Positions 45,719-58,186 of a stretch of DNA of 64,000 bases are shown here, piece after piece. Below the pieces are notes generated by a model, which was not told the origin of the DNA, ran no database searches, and saw nothing but the letters and a program-made list of their open reading frames with translations. The position numbers and the translations under genes are program-made. Numbering within the stretch: position 1 is the first letter of the stretch; each line of letters begins with the position of its first letter. Origin of the DNA: Cordia subcordata (Eukaryota; Streptophyta; Magnoliopsida; Boraginales; Cordiaceae); contig JAPTOF010000005.1 of assembly GCA_028554755.1 (NCBI GenBank), forward strand, positions 6,333,501 to 6,397,500, given 5' to 3'.

Positions 45719-48700
45719 TGATAAGTTTGAAATAAGCCTTTCATTCATAGTTATTTGCACTTAATTCTAGAATTAAAGGCTTTCTAATTGGTGCTTTTAT
45801 GTATTTATGCATGTTTATGCTTGGAAAAAGGAGTTAGAAGCAATATGTATAGATTCAAGGGACTTCTGGACGTATTAGGAACTGATAAAATTGATTCTAC
45901 TACCTTGGAAAATGTCATGCGAAGTCTACACGGGATTGACCAAGTTTGAACGATAATTGAAAGATATTTTGCACGTTTCTCAAAGAGGAAATGTTGACCA
46001 AAAGTACATATTAGTCTTAGAAGGAAAGGAAACTATTTTGGAAGAGTTTTATTTTTACAAGGATTGTATTTTGAGATATTTACCTTATTTTTAGATTAGT
46101 ATTAAAGGAGTTTCCTTATCCAAAGGAACTCCTAGGTTAGATGTTTTTCTATAAATCCTCTAGGGAATTGCGTTGGAATTATTGAAACTTTTATTCATTA
46201 TTTTTTCAGCAAATAGTTTTCTTTTTTCTAGGAGCCTAATTGCCAGACTTTTACCCTAGCCAGGGTTAATTCAAAGTCTATGGTTCTACAAATCTGTAAG
46301 ATCTAACTAATTCTATTCTTCCATTTTTATTTTGGTATTTATGCTTTCACTGTTTTAAGAATTAATATTATCTTGTGATTATTTAATTTGGACCCGATTG
46401 TTCAATCGCTTGATGATAGGTAGTCAAGTAGATTAATTTGATTAATCTAGAAATAGTGGTGACTAGGTCTCCTGTGTAAACACATAATCTAATTAAGCGA
46501 TTGTCGCGAGATAATCGACTTTTAGATACAGGTCTTTTTAGAACCTAGTACTGCCATTAGATAGACCCTGTAGGCATCTCCGCAGGTTACACCATCTAAT
46601 AGATAAGATGATAGCGAGAAAAAATCGTAGGGGTTTAAACCGTTATCAACACTGTAAGAAAAGATAAGATTGTTAGGCTGTGCCTGAAGGATCTAATGGA
46701 GCATGCGAGACTAACCTAGGTCATTTTTTATAATTTTAACCCTAGGTGCAATGGAAAAATAAATACATTCATAGAATAAACAAGAACACAGAGTAAAATT
46801 ATTAGAACAAATTTACCTCCTTGAGCAAAAAACAACCAGAAATTGTAGTTGACTATTGGACTACCTTTCAGACCTCTGATCGACAATCTAACCGTTGGAT
46901 TTGAAGCCCTAGAAGGGAAGAACGTCCTCTTCAAATTTCAGCACGATCCAATAAGTGATGGACACCCGATGAAGTCCGATCTGAGATTGTGCATGGTGTG
47001 ATAGGAAAAAGACAGTTTCTGTCCTTTTGTGTTTTTCTCTCCAAAAATGACCTAAAAAGCTTTTAATCTTCCCTATTATGACCAGGAGGATGTTAACTAT
47101 AAGCAAGAACCAAATTCTTGGTGAAAGAATTGGTTTTAGAATTGTAGAAGTCTAATTTTGTTTTTGGTCGATCAAGAGAAGGAGAAGAGAATTTTTTTCT
47201 TTTCTAAACTTCTCCAAGAATGTACATGTCTTCAATCTTTTTGACGTACAAAAGCTTCTGCATTTTATCAGACTTAGTTGACCCCCTTTAAGAGTTCTTT
47301 TAGCAATAGCACTCCTAGGTAGACTAGGATTTTATCTTGAGAAGTTTAAATTCAAATAGAAGATCTTCAGGCGATAAGAATTTCAAATTAAAACTAACTC
47401 TTGACCTAATTTTCTAGAATTTAGATCCCGACAAATCTTCTAGAACTTGTGGGGCCCATTGTCTCTTTCTTCTTTCCAAATTTGGACACCTCCTTGCAAG
47501 ACAACTCGACCAAAAAAAATAATATTCCAAGATAGGAAACTTGAAGTTCAAGATATTTGAATTATCTTGTAAAATATAGCAACTCTATCCTAATATGGAA
47601 ACTTTACTCAAAAGTCACGTCTCCCATACCTAGAACCTTTAGGAAAGAGATTAAGATACATTCTAATTATCTACATTAAATCTTGAACCAATAAGAATTA
47701 AGAACAAATCTTATTTCTTATTTCCAAGAATCCTAATGCAATTAGAACTTTTACGAAAACACGCATTTAGCAATCGACCAATCCAAGCAAAGACTTCTCA
47801 TGCTTAAAACAATGTCCAGCTAGTAGAGGGACCAAAAGACATAACTACCCTTGGCTCCTAAAATGACCAAAATGCCCTTGCCTCCCCTTAGGCGACATAA
47901 TGACCATTTTGACCCTAGTCTATTTCACCACAAGACTAAAGCTGTACTCCAAGGATAAGTACTAGATTTTAGAAACTTATCACAACAACAAGTGACCTTT
48001 GTCTTTGGCTTACTAAGCAAAATGACCAAAACACCTTTATATGTACGCCCGTAGTCAAGGTCGGTCTTTTGACTATACTATTACCTCCTTAACTACCTCT
48101 AAACCTTGGAATAACTTGTCCAAGATATCAATCATCTTCTGGTCACATTACTCTTGATCTCGGGAGCGACCTACAAGTTAAATGACCGATATACCCTTGA
48201 AGGCTTATACTACTAGATCTAGATTTAGATGATCATACGGACAAGACTAAGGGGGCACATAGAATCTACTATTGCATATGCATGTCCCAACTGACCAGAA
48301 CTCAACACCTAATGCACAGAGCTATTGACTCTAGCTAAGCAAGGTCTCACTCATAGTGGATCAAAGTGCTAAACCTTGGATCTGTTTGTTCATCCACATA
48401 CGCTCAAGATTAAGAGCATTGGCCACTTAGCAGTAGTGAGTAGTGTGTTTTCTAACTTTGATAGTACAGTTTCAAGAAAACTAACTAACAGTGGTCCGGT
48501 CCAATGCATGACACATGCATTAGAGAGACAAGTCCGAAAAGGCCTCTAATGACCTAGGTAGGTCACCCTCACAAGGAGACTTGCTCGCTATAATCTTATC
48601 CTAGTAGAGTACCCAGTACCACCATACGGTTATGGACTTATTTATGATATTACTAAGACTGGACTTAGACCTGCTGCTCGTCTAGCCTCGCTGTGCACCC

Positions 48701-49214
48701 AAGTCTTTAGTTAATGTCATTGGGCCTTCATGTATCGCATCAACACACAGTAGAGAGAATATAGTGTACGAAACTTAATCATATTAAAAAAAACTTGGGC
48801 GTATGATGTCTAGTATCCAGTTAATATCTTGCACTTATAGTCTTTAAGGCATACAAACCCAACAGTGCCAATGACTGTAACTAATTTATCAAAATAGGTA
48901 GAAGTCATCTTTGCATCTTAGGTCAGATTTATGGGGCTAAACAGAGAATGCACTCTAGGCTAGGTCAGTAAACCATTTTACTTCTCTTTTAGTTTGTTGC
49001 TTTATTTTAAATCTATTGTTAGTTCTTGATTTTTTTTATTTCTATTTAATTTTATTTGATAGCCCCTATCTTTCTTGTATTTCACTTGTTCTTCTGTCTT
49101 GGCATAAAAATTATATTTTATAAACTAATCCTTGTGGGCTCGACCCTTCTTGCCATTATCGCAAATAGTGAGGTAGAGTAGGAATTTGATTTTTGGTGTA
49201 TTTGAAACCCATCA
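45719..49214 (+). repeat. Outer element 5' LTR, split by a solo LTR
   Basis: Runs from TGATAAGTTTGAAATAAGCC to GAAACCCATCA. Without the nested solo LTR and its duplication it is about 1.31 kb. A TTCTATAAATCCTC at 46147 is a candidate TATA box. Confidence 0.75.
46685..48864 (-). mobile_element. Solo LTR (2180 bp) with GTGCC target duplications
   Basis: Read on the minus strand it starts TGTTGGGTTTGTATGCC and ends TAGATCCTTCA, and perfect GTGCC duplications flank it (46680-46684, 48865-48869). No internal sequence remains, so it arose by LTR-LTR recombination. It belongs to the same Copia-type family as 23584-25300. Confidence 0.88.
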
Positions 49215-49219
49215 AATTT

Positions 49220-49237
49220 TGGCGCTGTTGCCGGGGA
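49220..49237 (+). other. Outer element primer-binding site
   Basis: TGGCGCTGTTGCCGGGGA, five bases after the LTR, is the Athila/Tat-type TGGCGCCGTTGCCGGGGA with one change. Confidence 0.85.
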
Positions 49238-50453
49238 TTGGTGCGCTAATTTTTTTCTCTTTTTATGACAAGGCAAGATTATACAGGTGATTACAATTTT
49301 ATCCAGAGATTGAAAGGACAGCAACCAGCTTGATGAAAGAAGCAAAGCTGTGGAAAATGTAAGAACTAGTCGATATATCACCAGCTTCATCTAAATCATC
49401 AATTGAAGAAATTGAGCCAAAGTCGTCGGATAAAACTTAGATGATTGGCTGCGTTAAGCCTATGACGTTAAACAAGGGGGCTTAGAGGAGGCAACATATC
49501 CTTAGTCCTTGGAGTGTCTTTTGTTAGTTTTGAATTTTGCAATTTTTCTTTTTTTTAGCAATTTTTATGTTGTTTTTTGTGTTCCTTTATCTTAGAAACT
49601 CTAATCATGGTTTGACAAAAATTTTGGAGTCATTTCATGTTGACAAGGGGTAGTTTCTAAGAAAACTTCAAGAAAAATTATGGTGTTTTTTGGAAAAACG
49701 GTGCTGGAAGCTGAAGCGTGCCTACACCTAATGCACAGGGGCAGTTTTGAACAAATATAAAAGGTAGACAAGTCTATAGACTTTTCTTAATTCTTTTTCC
49801 CCTTTTCTTCTTCCTTACAACTCCACCATAAAACTCACTACTATAAACCACCATAACCACCACTCATGTGCTTCAATCTTTCCGTAAATCTCAACACCCA
49901 CTTGCAAAAAACACATAATGAACAAAAAAAGAATGGTAAGAAAACCATCAAAATCAAAACCAAGAGCCAAAAAGAAAGTTTCAAGAAGCAAACCCAACAT
50001 CATTATCTACCATTAAAGCACTTCAACAGTTTTAAATCTTCATCAAATCCACCAACCTACTTACAAATACATATCATGGCCAAGAACAAGCAAGTAAACA
50101 TCCAGAAATCAATCTATAATCATAAGAGTAAGGAGTCAAGCAAGCCACTGCCACCCACCACTGTCGCCAGCTACTAGCCATCCACTATCATGAATGCCGG
50201 CAACCCCGTTCCGACCACCAAGTCCATTCAAGTTACCCTCTTCTGTGATGGTCCCCCATATTCGCATCTGAATTTGCTTCTTTGTGAGGTAATATCAAAA
50301 TTTTTCTTTTTTCATATTCAAAACAACGATGCAGCTATTTTAAACTCCTTTCATGTCCTGTGATTTATTGTTAGTTTTTACATGGTAAGACTTTGGAATT
50401 TTTGGGTTTAATAGCTATTGTTGTTGAACTTTGTGATAATGTTGGTTGAGTTA
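49238..50453 (+). other. Outer element interior, left part, with a short leader ORF
   Basis: The phrase GACGTTAAACAAGGGGGC...GAGGAGGCAAC (49468-49496) is typical of the post-pol region of Athila/Tat elements, so gag-pol has been deleted. A later ATG at 50075 starts a short lysine-rich frame (MAKNKQVNIQKS) that stops at 50175-50177. A donor-like GAGGTAATATC at 50287 follows. It could be the start of an Athila-type accessory ORF. No product is assigned. Confidence 0.4.
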
Positions 50454-52331
50454 TCATATGTTGTGTTGTGTTTTTGGGTGTGTTTATATGATATTCTTTC
50501 TTTATTTTAGAGGTGTTAAGTGCTTATGAAGATGCATTAGTGTAGTACTTATGTTAAGAATAGGCTTAAGTGTAAGCAAGTGTACATAGTTGAGTTAAAG
50601 AGACAAATGCTACACTAGTTGCTTGTTTTCAATGATTTAGGTGAACTATGGGTTAAGATCGAGATTGGACGTTGATCGGTGATGAAGATGGAATATGCAC
50701 GGGTCCAGGGAAGAAGATGAGAGGCCAAAAACAAAGAATAGAGAAAGAAAAGTCAACCAGACGATCTAAAAGAAAATTCAGTCAACCGACTAGGTTGACC
50801 GACCGCTCCAGAAAGCCACCAAAAATTGTTGGTCGAGTTTCTCCTTCAAGCCAGTCGACCGACCACTCTAGAGCTGCCAGAAATGGCTAGTCGACTACAT
50901 CTCCAGAGCCTATCGACCAACTAGGTCGACCGGTAGTACACTGAAATTATAAATAAAGCCCGAATTTTACAGATCAGAGGAGACTAGAGACCCAACAGAT
51001 ACATTTCACACCTAAAATCTCACACACTTAACCCTAGTTTCCACCCACCTCATACACACACTCTCACACATTTATCACCTTGAATCAAGTTTGATTTGGA
51101 GGGTTTCAAACATTAGGATTCAAGTTTGGTCAAAAGCTTTGTAGAAGATTAGCTAGGATGAAAGGAAAGCTTCATAATCTCTCTTTCATTCTATTTTCTA
51201 TCATGATTGAGTAGACTTGTGTAGGGTGATTTAGCTTATGTAACGAGTTAACTATATACTCTTATGATAGGGGATTTGATGGGTTAACATATGTTTTGAT
51301 TTTCTTCTTCAAATGGTTATCTTCTCATTCATGTCTAAGTGTTTGATAAAATACCTAAATGAGTAGCATGTGTATAAATTGAAGTCTATTTGTTACTAAA
51401 CACATCTAATCCATGTTGTAATCATGTCTATGTATTTATATGTGGATGCTATGAAGTGGGTATTGCTTATATTCATGTCTATATGTATGTTTGCGTACCT
51501 AGTAGTGAATATGACTTCAATAATACATACATGTTGGTTCTTAATCAATTCTAATGGTGTAATCTGAGCATGATGATATTTGGTAGTTGAATAGATCCTA
51601 TTATTTATGAACACCTTGGCTTAGAACATGTATGAATGTGCTAGCAAGTTAAATCCCGCTGTAGTGACCTTAGAATGAAGGCAAGTAATTAAAGGCTAGC
51701 TTAGGTCGAGTTTTCTTGGCTTTAAATCCAGCCAGTAGGTTTCTGAATAGGTTTAGTCGACCTTAACGACACTAGGTCTTGTCTTTAAATCCAGCCAATG
51801 GTTTAGGTACTAGGGTAGGTTCATTCTAAGTCACCTAGGGAGCTAGTTAGTCATTCTTAAGGCCCTAGGTCATAAGGACCACGCTGTAGCTTTAGGAGGT
51901 GCTGTTTAGGGACGAACTCACACCAAGTCGAGGGGAAATTATGACACTAATTAGCAACCTAATTGAAAGCAACCACCGTAGTAAGCAATCATCCTTTAAT
52001 CCCATAGCATCTGAGTATAAAATCACCCATTCATAAGTCGAAGTCAACATAACACCTTTGCATTTGTCAGTTCCCTCTATATTAGCTTGTTTCCCCACTT
52101 TCCATTCTCATAGTGTAGTTTTATTTTCTTACTCTCGAGCTCCTGTTAATCCAAAATCCCAAAAAAATGCTTAGTATAGGCTTTCTTTTCAGCACCTTTA
52201 GAACACACAAGCACAAAATCCACTCTACCAACTAGTTTCCCTATGGTTTGACACCCGTTCTCGCACACACTCTATTACACTGATCCGTTCGCTTGCTGGT
52301 CTTTAGAGCTTACACTCAAGAAATCACATCA
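50454..52331 (+). repeat. Athila left LTR (normal orientation)
   Basis: About 1.88 kb, ending AATCACATCA. A GTCGACC-motif cluster (50757-50935) lies directly upstream of a TATA box ATTATAAATAAAG (50946-50958). The following leader contains CTCACACACTTAACCCTAG. Confidence 0.88.
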
Positions 52332-52337
52332 TGTTCT

Positions 52338-52355
52338 TGGCACCGTTGTCAAGGA
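52338..52355 (+). other. Athila primer-binding site (decayed)
   Basis: TGGCACCGTTGTCAAGGA is TGGCGCCGTTGCCGGGGA with four G-to-A or C-to-T changes, six bases after the LTR end. Confidence 0.8.
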
Positions 52356-52603
52356 GGCATGATGGTTTGCATTCTTTGCTTGTGTTCTTGATAATTGCTT
52401 TACTTGTTTGCTTGTTTTTTCTTTATAGTTTGTTTAGTGTTTTCTTATCTTGCTTCTTGTTTATATTATCTTACTTTGATACTTGCGTATCTACTTTCAT
52501 TTTTGTTTTTAGTTTTAGTAGACTTTCTAGGATTATGGTTTATTTGCTGTAGTCTTAGGATTGTTAAAGTTTTGAGGGTTGAAGTGGCCAGAGTTAGGAT
52601 AGT

Positions 52604-53842
52604 TTGTGTATGCTTGGTAGGAGATCCCTTAGAAATCCCCTAGTTTCTCTTAATCCCGAACCCGATAGGATTGCTAGACATTTTAGAAATTTAGGAGATC
52701 TTCTTGAGAAGATGGCCAATCCTAATCATTCTTCTAATCCTCCCATTGCCCCAATGAATCCTATTCTACTTCATGATCACCATGGGCATCAAGCCCAAGA
52801 TCATTTTAGATAAGAGCCTTTCAGACCGAACACACCCATAGATAAGGAACCCAATCTTAGACAATTCTTCCTCCCCGAACCCTTTAAGCCTAATTTGGCT
52901 ATTCAAATTCCAGGTTTAGGGGAGATGAACTTCGAGATTAAGCCTAATATGTTGGCCATGCTTCCTTCTTTCTATGGGAGAAGCAACGAGAGTCCTCTAA
53001 AGCATATTATTGATTTTGTTGAGATGAGTTCCACTCTCCATGTCCCTAGTGTCCCTCAAGAGGTCATACGTCTAAGATTGTTCCTTTCTCTCTTAAGGAT
53101 AAGGCTAGGGCTTGGTTGCATTCCTTATTTAATGTTTGCATTACTTCGTGGGCTGAGCTTCAACCTAAGTTCTTTTAAAAATTCTATCCCATGGCCATGA
53201 TGGCCGACCTTAGGACCGCTATTATGACTTTCTCCCAACATGATCTAGAATCTTTTCATAAGGCTTAGGAGAGGTTAAAAGACCTTCTTAGACAATGTCC
53301 ACACCATAGGTATGGTAATCATGACCTATTACAATACTTCTTTCGAGGCTTAAATGAACAAAATAGGATGATGGTCAATGATGTCTCCGTGTGATGGCTT
53401 TTGTCTTTTGTGACCGACTGAGGCATGAGAGAAAATGGAATTGATGGCCAAAATTTCTTTTCAAAACTTTACTATGGAAAGGTCTAGTCGGGGAGGTAAT
53501 AAGAAAAGTGTTAATGAGGTTGAAGTTTCTTTATATTTACCTGCTAAGGTAGAGGCCTTGACAAATAAGTTAGATCAATTCATTTCATTGTCTCTTTCAT
53601 CTCACCGTCATAAGACTAGTTCCATAGGTTCTTCCTCTGCCCCTTTAGTTGTTGAGGTTTGTGCATTCTATTTCGAATTATCTCGTGAGACTAAAGCTTA
53701 CCCTTTAGCATACCAATTTCTTAAGTTTATGAAGGACCAAGTATACGCTACACAGGGTTATTCTCATGAGTATAATCCATACTCAAACACATACAATCCG
53801 GGTTATAGAGACAACCCAAAATTTTCTTGGAGACAAGGTTAG
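52604..53842 (+). pseudogene. Athila gag, broken
   Basis: The first part reads RNPLVSLNPEPDRIARHFRN, then a TAG at 52811. After this come FEIKPNMLAMLPSFYGRSNE, SPLKHIIDFVEMSSTLHVP and QEVIRLRLFLSL, the Athila gag core. A frameshift near 53090 moves the following KARAWLHSLFN and AELQPKFF region to another frame. The C-terminal part (53435-53842) has EALTNKLDQFISLS and YNPYSNTYNPGYRDNPKFSW. The expected zinc knuckle is degraded to CAFYFELSRETKAYP. Confidence 0.85.
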
Positions 53843-54169
53843 CACGAGTCTAGTTCGCATGCCCAAGCTCCACCCCAGCAGCGACCCCGTCCCTAATATC
53901 CCTTAAGTTTCTACCATCTTAATCAGCCCCGTCTCGTTAGTGCTCCTCAACCCCAGGCTTTACCTGGTCCTTCTAGTAGCCAGTCTTCTAGCAATGATGT
54001 AATGAAGTTAATGCAGTTTATTCAGAATCAGCAGCAGGTATTAGCTAGTCAGCAGTAGGAGTTAGCCGATAGTAGGTAAGAGATGAATAGCTATAGGTAG
54101 TAGATGGCTAGGTTTGAGACACAGTTAGGGCAGATTGCCACACAGTTAAGCACTAGAGACCTCTAAAAA

Positions 54170-55971
54170 TTGCCTTCTCAACTGGAGGTGAACCTTAGAG
54201 TCCAGTCATGTTCCTCCACCAATACCACTTATCCCCCTCAGTCCCAGGCTAAGGCTGTCACTACTTTTAGGAGCAATAGGATAGTGGATAATAGGGTAGG
54301 AATTGACTTTCCAATACCTGCACCTAGTGGTCCTTCTGAGTCTAGAGAGCCATATAGTAGCCCTATTGAGAGGGATTCTAGAGAGGGCCTTGTTGAGAGA
54401 GTTGAGCCTATTAGAGACTATGGAGAGAGTAGTACTTCTTACCCTCATAGGGAAGGAAAAGAGCATATAGATGATTCCCATGTGTCTAGAGGTGTTGCAC
54501 CTAGAGTTCCCTTCCCATCCACTTTAGAGAAGCCCACATCTAGTAAGGATTCTAGGTTTTTCAAGATTTTAGAGCATCTTAAGGACCTTAAGGTCAATCT
54601 TCCTTTGATAGATACGATCCTTTCCATTCCGTCCTATCTAAGCTCTTTAAGGATCTTTGTACAAGGAAGCGTAGGTTATCGAACATTCCTAAGAAGGTAA
54701 GGCTTACGGAGAAAGTGAGCAGTATTTGTACTTCGGGCCTTCCAGCCAAAATGAGTAACCCCGGAGCTTTCACCATTCCTTGAAGGATCTGTGAGACCTA
54801 GATTGATAACGCTTTGTTAGAATTAGAGCCTAGTGTAAATCTCATTCCTTACTTCGTCTATCAGCAGCTAGGTCTAGGTGAGTTGTCCCCTTCACATGTT
54901 ACTCTTCAGCTAGCTGATAAGTCCGAGCATAGACCTAGGAGTGTGATAGAGGATGTTATGGTCCAGGTAAGTGAGTTCATGTACCCTGTTGACTTCATAG
55001 TGTTAGATACAGATTCAAGACGTGACTCTAGACATTATATACCCGTTCTTCTAGGTCACTTCTTTCTTGTCACCGCAGATGCCGTTATTCATTATAGGTC
55101 GGGGTTATTACAGATGAAATTTGAGAATTTGAGGTCCACTACGAAGGTTGCCAAGGCAGTGAATAGGGCTAGTCTAGGAGGAGAAGATAGAGAAGAGTGC
55201 TTTAGAGTTGATGTGATTGATTCTTGTGTCGAGCACTTTGTAGAGAAAACTATGATTGATAGAGAAGACTTGAGAGAATTTGAAAATTTGTTGACTAGCT
55301 TTGATTTAGACACCTTAGAGCGGAAGTGTATAGCCTCTAACTCCATAGTTAAGAGTTTCTTGATTGATAAGTCACTTGAGGTTGTTCCTTCTAGTCCTGA
55401 CTCTAGTGATATTCCCATTAATGATATTGAGATTGAGTCCCCCTTGGTTGAGCCTAGTCTTTCTTTAGAGCTCAAACCCCTTCCCGATTATTTGAAATAT
55501 ACATTCCTAGGCCCTAGAGAGACCCTTCCGGTTATCATAGCTTCGGATCTTTCTAATGAGCATGAAGAGAGTCTTTTAGAGGTTTTTAGGAAAAATAGGA
55601 AGGCTATAGAATGGAAAATTAATGATTTGAGAGAAACTGACCTTTCAGTTTACATGCATCGTATTCACCTTGAGGATAAAGCCATTCCTTCTAGGGAGAT
55701 GCAAAGTAGGCTAAACCTATACATGAGTGAAGTAGTTGAGAAAGAGATAATTAAGCTTTTAGATGTAGGCATTATTTACCCAATCTCCGATAGCGAGTGG
55801 GTTAGCCCGGTTCAAGTTGTCCTTAAGAAATTCGAGATCACAGTTGTAGAGAATGAGAGGGGAGAGCTTATCCCTACACGTTCTCCCACAGGTGGAGAGT
55901 TTGTATTGATTATAGGAAGCTCAACTCCAAAACTAGGAAGGATCATTTTTCCGTTACCTTTTCTAGACTAG
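54170..55971 (+). pseudogene. Athila gag-pol linker, protease and RT start, broken
   Basis: 54170-54700 is a Pro/Ser-rich linker. From 54814 one frame reads the protease region (PSVNLIPYFVYQQLGLGELS, VTLQLADKS, YPVDFIVLDT). The expected catalytic DxGAS reads LELEPS, so the active Asp is gone. RT begins with IIKLLDVGIIYPISDSEWVS. Two frameshifts that compensate each other scramble the conserved WRVCIDYRKLN segment (about 55895-55950). TAG at 55969 (CAG to TAG) stops the frame. Confidence 0.85.
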
Positions 55972-57126
55972 ATCTTAAATAGAGTAGCTGGGCATAATTA
56001 CTACTATTTTCTAGATGCCTATTCCAGGTATAATCAGATCCCTGTGTTTCCTGAGGACCATGAGAAGACCACCTTTACTTGTCTCTATGGCACTTTTGCC
56101 TATAGAAGGATGCCCTTTGGTCTATGTAATACCCTAGCAATTTTTTAGAGGTGTATGATGGCCATTTTTAGTGATATGATTGAAAGGCATTTAAAGATAC
56201 TTATGGATGATTTCTTAGTGTTCAGAGATAGTTTTGATAAGTGCTTGAGTCACCTTTCTTTAGTCTTAGACCGATATGTGAAGAAGACTCTAATGTTGAG
56301 TTGGGAGAAATCCCACTTCATGGTGGAACTAGGGATAGTATTAGGTCATGTTGTCTCATCTAGTGGAATTCAAGTTGACCCAGCTAAGGTAGAATTAATA
56401 GAAAAATTACCTGTCTCTAAGTCTGTCAAGGATGTTAAATCTTTTCTAGGGCATGCAGGATGCTATCATAGGTTCATTAAGGATTTTAGCCATATAGCGC
56501 TTCCCTTGTCTAAGCTCCTAATACAAGATGTTCCCTTTGAGTTTGATGATAAGTGCGTTAAAACTTTTAATAGGCTTAAATCCTTATTGTCTACGTCCCC
56601 GATCATTCAGTCACCTAACTACAGTCTTTTATTTGAGGTTATGTGTGACGTATCCGATTATGCAATAGGAGTTGTTTTAGGTCAACGACGAGATAAGTTG
56701 CCCCATATAGTGTACTATGCTAGCAAGACTCTTGATGAAGCTCAAAAGAACTATACCACCATAGAAAAAGAGCTTCCACCAGTTGTGTTCTCCTTAGACA
56801 AGTTTGGGTCGTACATCTTAGGGTCCAAAGTGATCGTCTACACCGATCATGAAGCATTGAGGTATTTGTTAGCTAAGAAAGAATCTAAGCCCCGCTTGAT
56901 TAGATGGTTGCTCCTTTTTCAAGAATTCGATGTTGAGATCCAAGATAAAAATCACAGAGAAAATTTAGTTGCGAATCACTTTTCCTCTCTTGTTAGTGAA
57001 TCTTCTAGTTATCCATCTCCTTTTCATGATTCATTTCCCAATGAGCAATTATTTTCCGTCTCTCATCACACACCGTGGTTTGTTCATATTGTCAATTATC
57101 TTACCACAGGGTGCTTTCCTTCCCAT
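55972..57126 (+). pseudogene. Athila reverse transcriptase and RNase H
   Basis: The frame continues with NYYYFLDAYSRYNQIP, KTTFTCLYGTFAYRRMPFGL and the active-site block [10 protein letters not shown] (usual YMDDF/FMDDF). After it come [20 protein letters not shown] and [20 protein letters not shown]. RNase H has [35 protein letters not shown] and [19 protein letters not shown] at 56146 replaces Gln of the usual FQRCM. The next 970 bases are uninterrupted to TAA at 57127. Confidence 0.9.
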
Positions 57127-57129
57127 TAA

Positions 57130-58186
57130 GAGAAGACAGAAAAAGATAGGTTCCTAGCACAAGTTAGGCATTTCTTTTGGGAAGATCCCTATCTTTTTAA
57201 AGTGTGTGCGGATCAAATGATTCACCGGTGTGTGTCCGAGGACGAGTTTGAAAGCGTGTTGAGTATGTGTCATGATAAGGGGTGTTAAGGTCATTTTAGT
57301 GGGAAGAAGACCACCACAAAGGTCCTGCAATGTGGATTATTTTGGCCCACTCTCTTTAGGGATGCCCAAGAGTATTGTAAAAAGTGTTTTAGATGTCAAC
57401 AATCCAAATCTATCTCTAGGAGAAAGATGATGCCTTTATCCTTTATTCTTCCTTGTGAATTGTTTGATGTTTGGGGTATAGATTTCATGGGACCATTTCC
57501 ACCTTCCTTTGGGTACCAATACATTTTAGTGGCTGTTGATTATGTGTCTGAGGCTATTCCTGCACATACTAATGACCATAAGGTGGTAGTGAAATTCATT
57601 AAGGAGAACATTTTCTCTAGATTCGGAGTCCCTAGGGCCTTAATTAGCGATGGGGGATTGCATTTTCGCCATAGGACTTTAGAGGCCTTAGTGAGAAAAT
57701 ATTCGCTCACCCATAAGGTAGCTACTCTTTATCACCCGCAAACTATTGGCAAGTAGAGGTGTCCAATAGGGAGATCAAGCACATTTTAGAGAAAACAGTT
57801 AGGCCCGATAGGAAAGATTAGTCTATTAGGCTAAATGATAATTTGGAGGCTTACCGTACCTCCTTTAAGACTCCTATTGGTATGTCTCCGTATAGATTGG
57901 TTTATGGGAAAGCTTGTCACTTGCCAGTAGAACTAGAGCATAGGGCTTATTGGGCAATTAAAGCCCCAAACTTTGATTTGGCAAAAGCGAATGAGAAGCG
58001 AAAGCTTGACCTAGCAGAGTTAAAGAAGCTTAGGTTTGAGGCATATGAAAATGCCAAGCTTTATAAGGATAGGATGAAGAGAATTCATGATAGACATGTT
58101 ATTAAGAAATCATTCTCTCCCTCCAATAAAGTTTGGTTGTTTAACTCATGTTTGAAGCTCTTTCCCGGTAAGCTCAAGTCAAGATA
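57130..58186 (+). pseudogene. Athila integrase, broken
   Basis: The zinc-finger region has MCHDKGC, a TAA at 57286 and CKKCFRCQQS. The core shows the first Asp in VWGIDFMGPFPPSFG and the second in PRALISDGGLHF. A one-base loss near 57754 (GGCAAGTAG for GGCCAAGTAG) shifts the frame just before the third catalytic residue. The C-terminal frame (57843-58186) has [31 protein letters not shown] and LFPGKLKSR, strongly diagnostic of Athila-clade integrase. Confidence 0.9.

Noticed and set aside
51396..51614. 72-codon frame seen again at 59836-60054 on the other strand
   Set aside because: It lies inside the Athila LTRs. Used as evidence of inversion, not as a gene.
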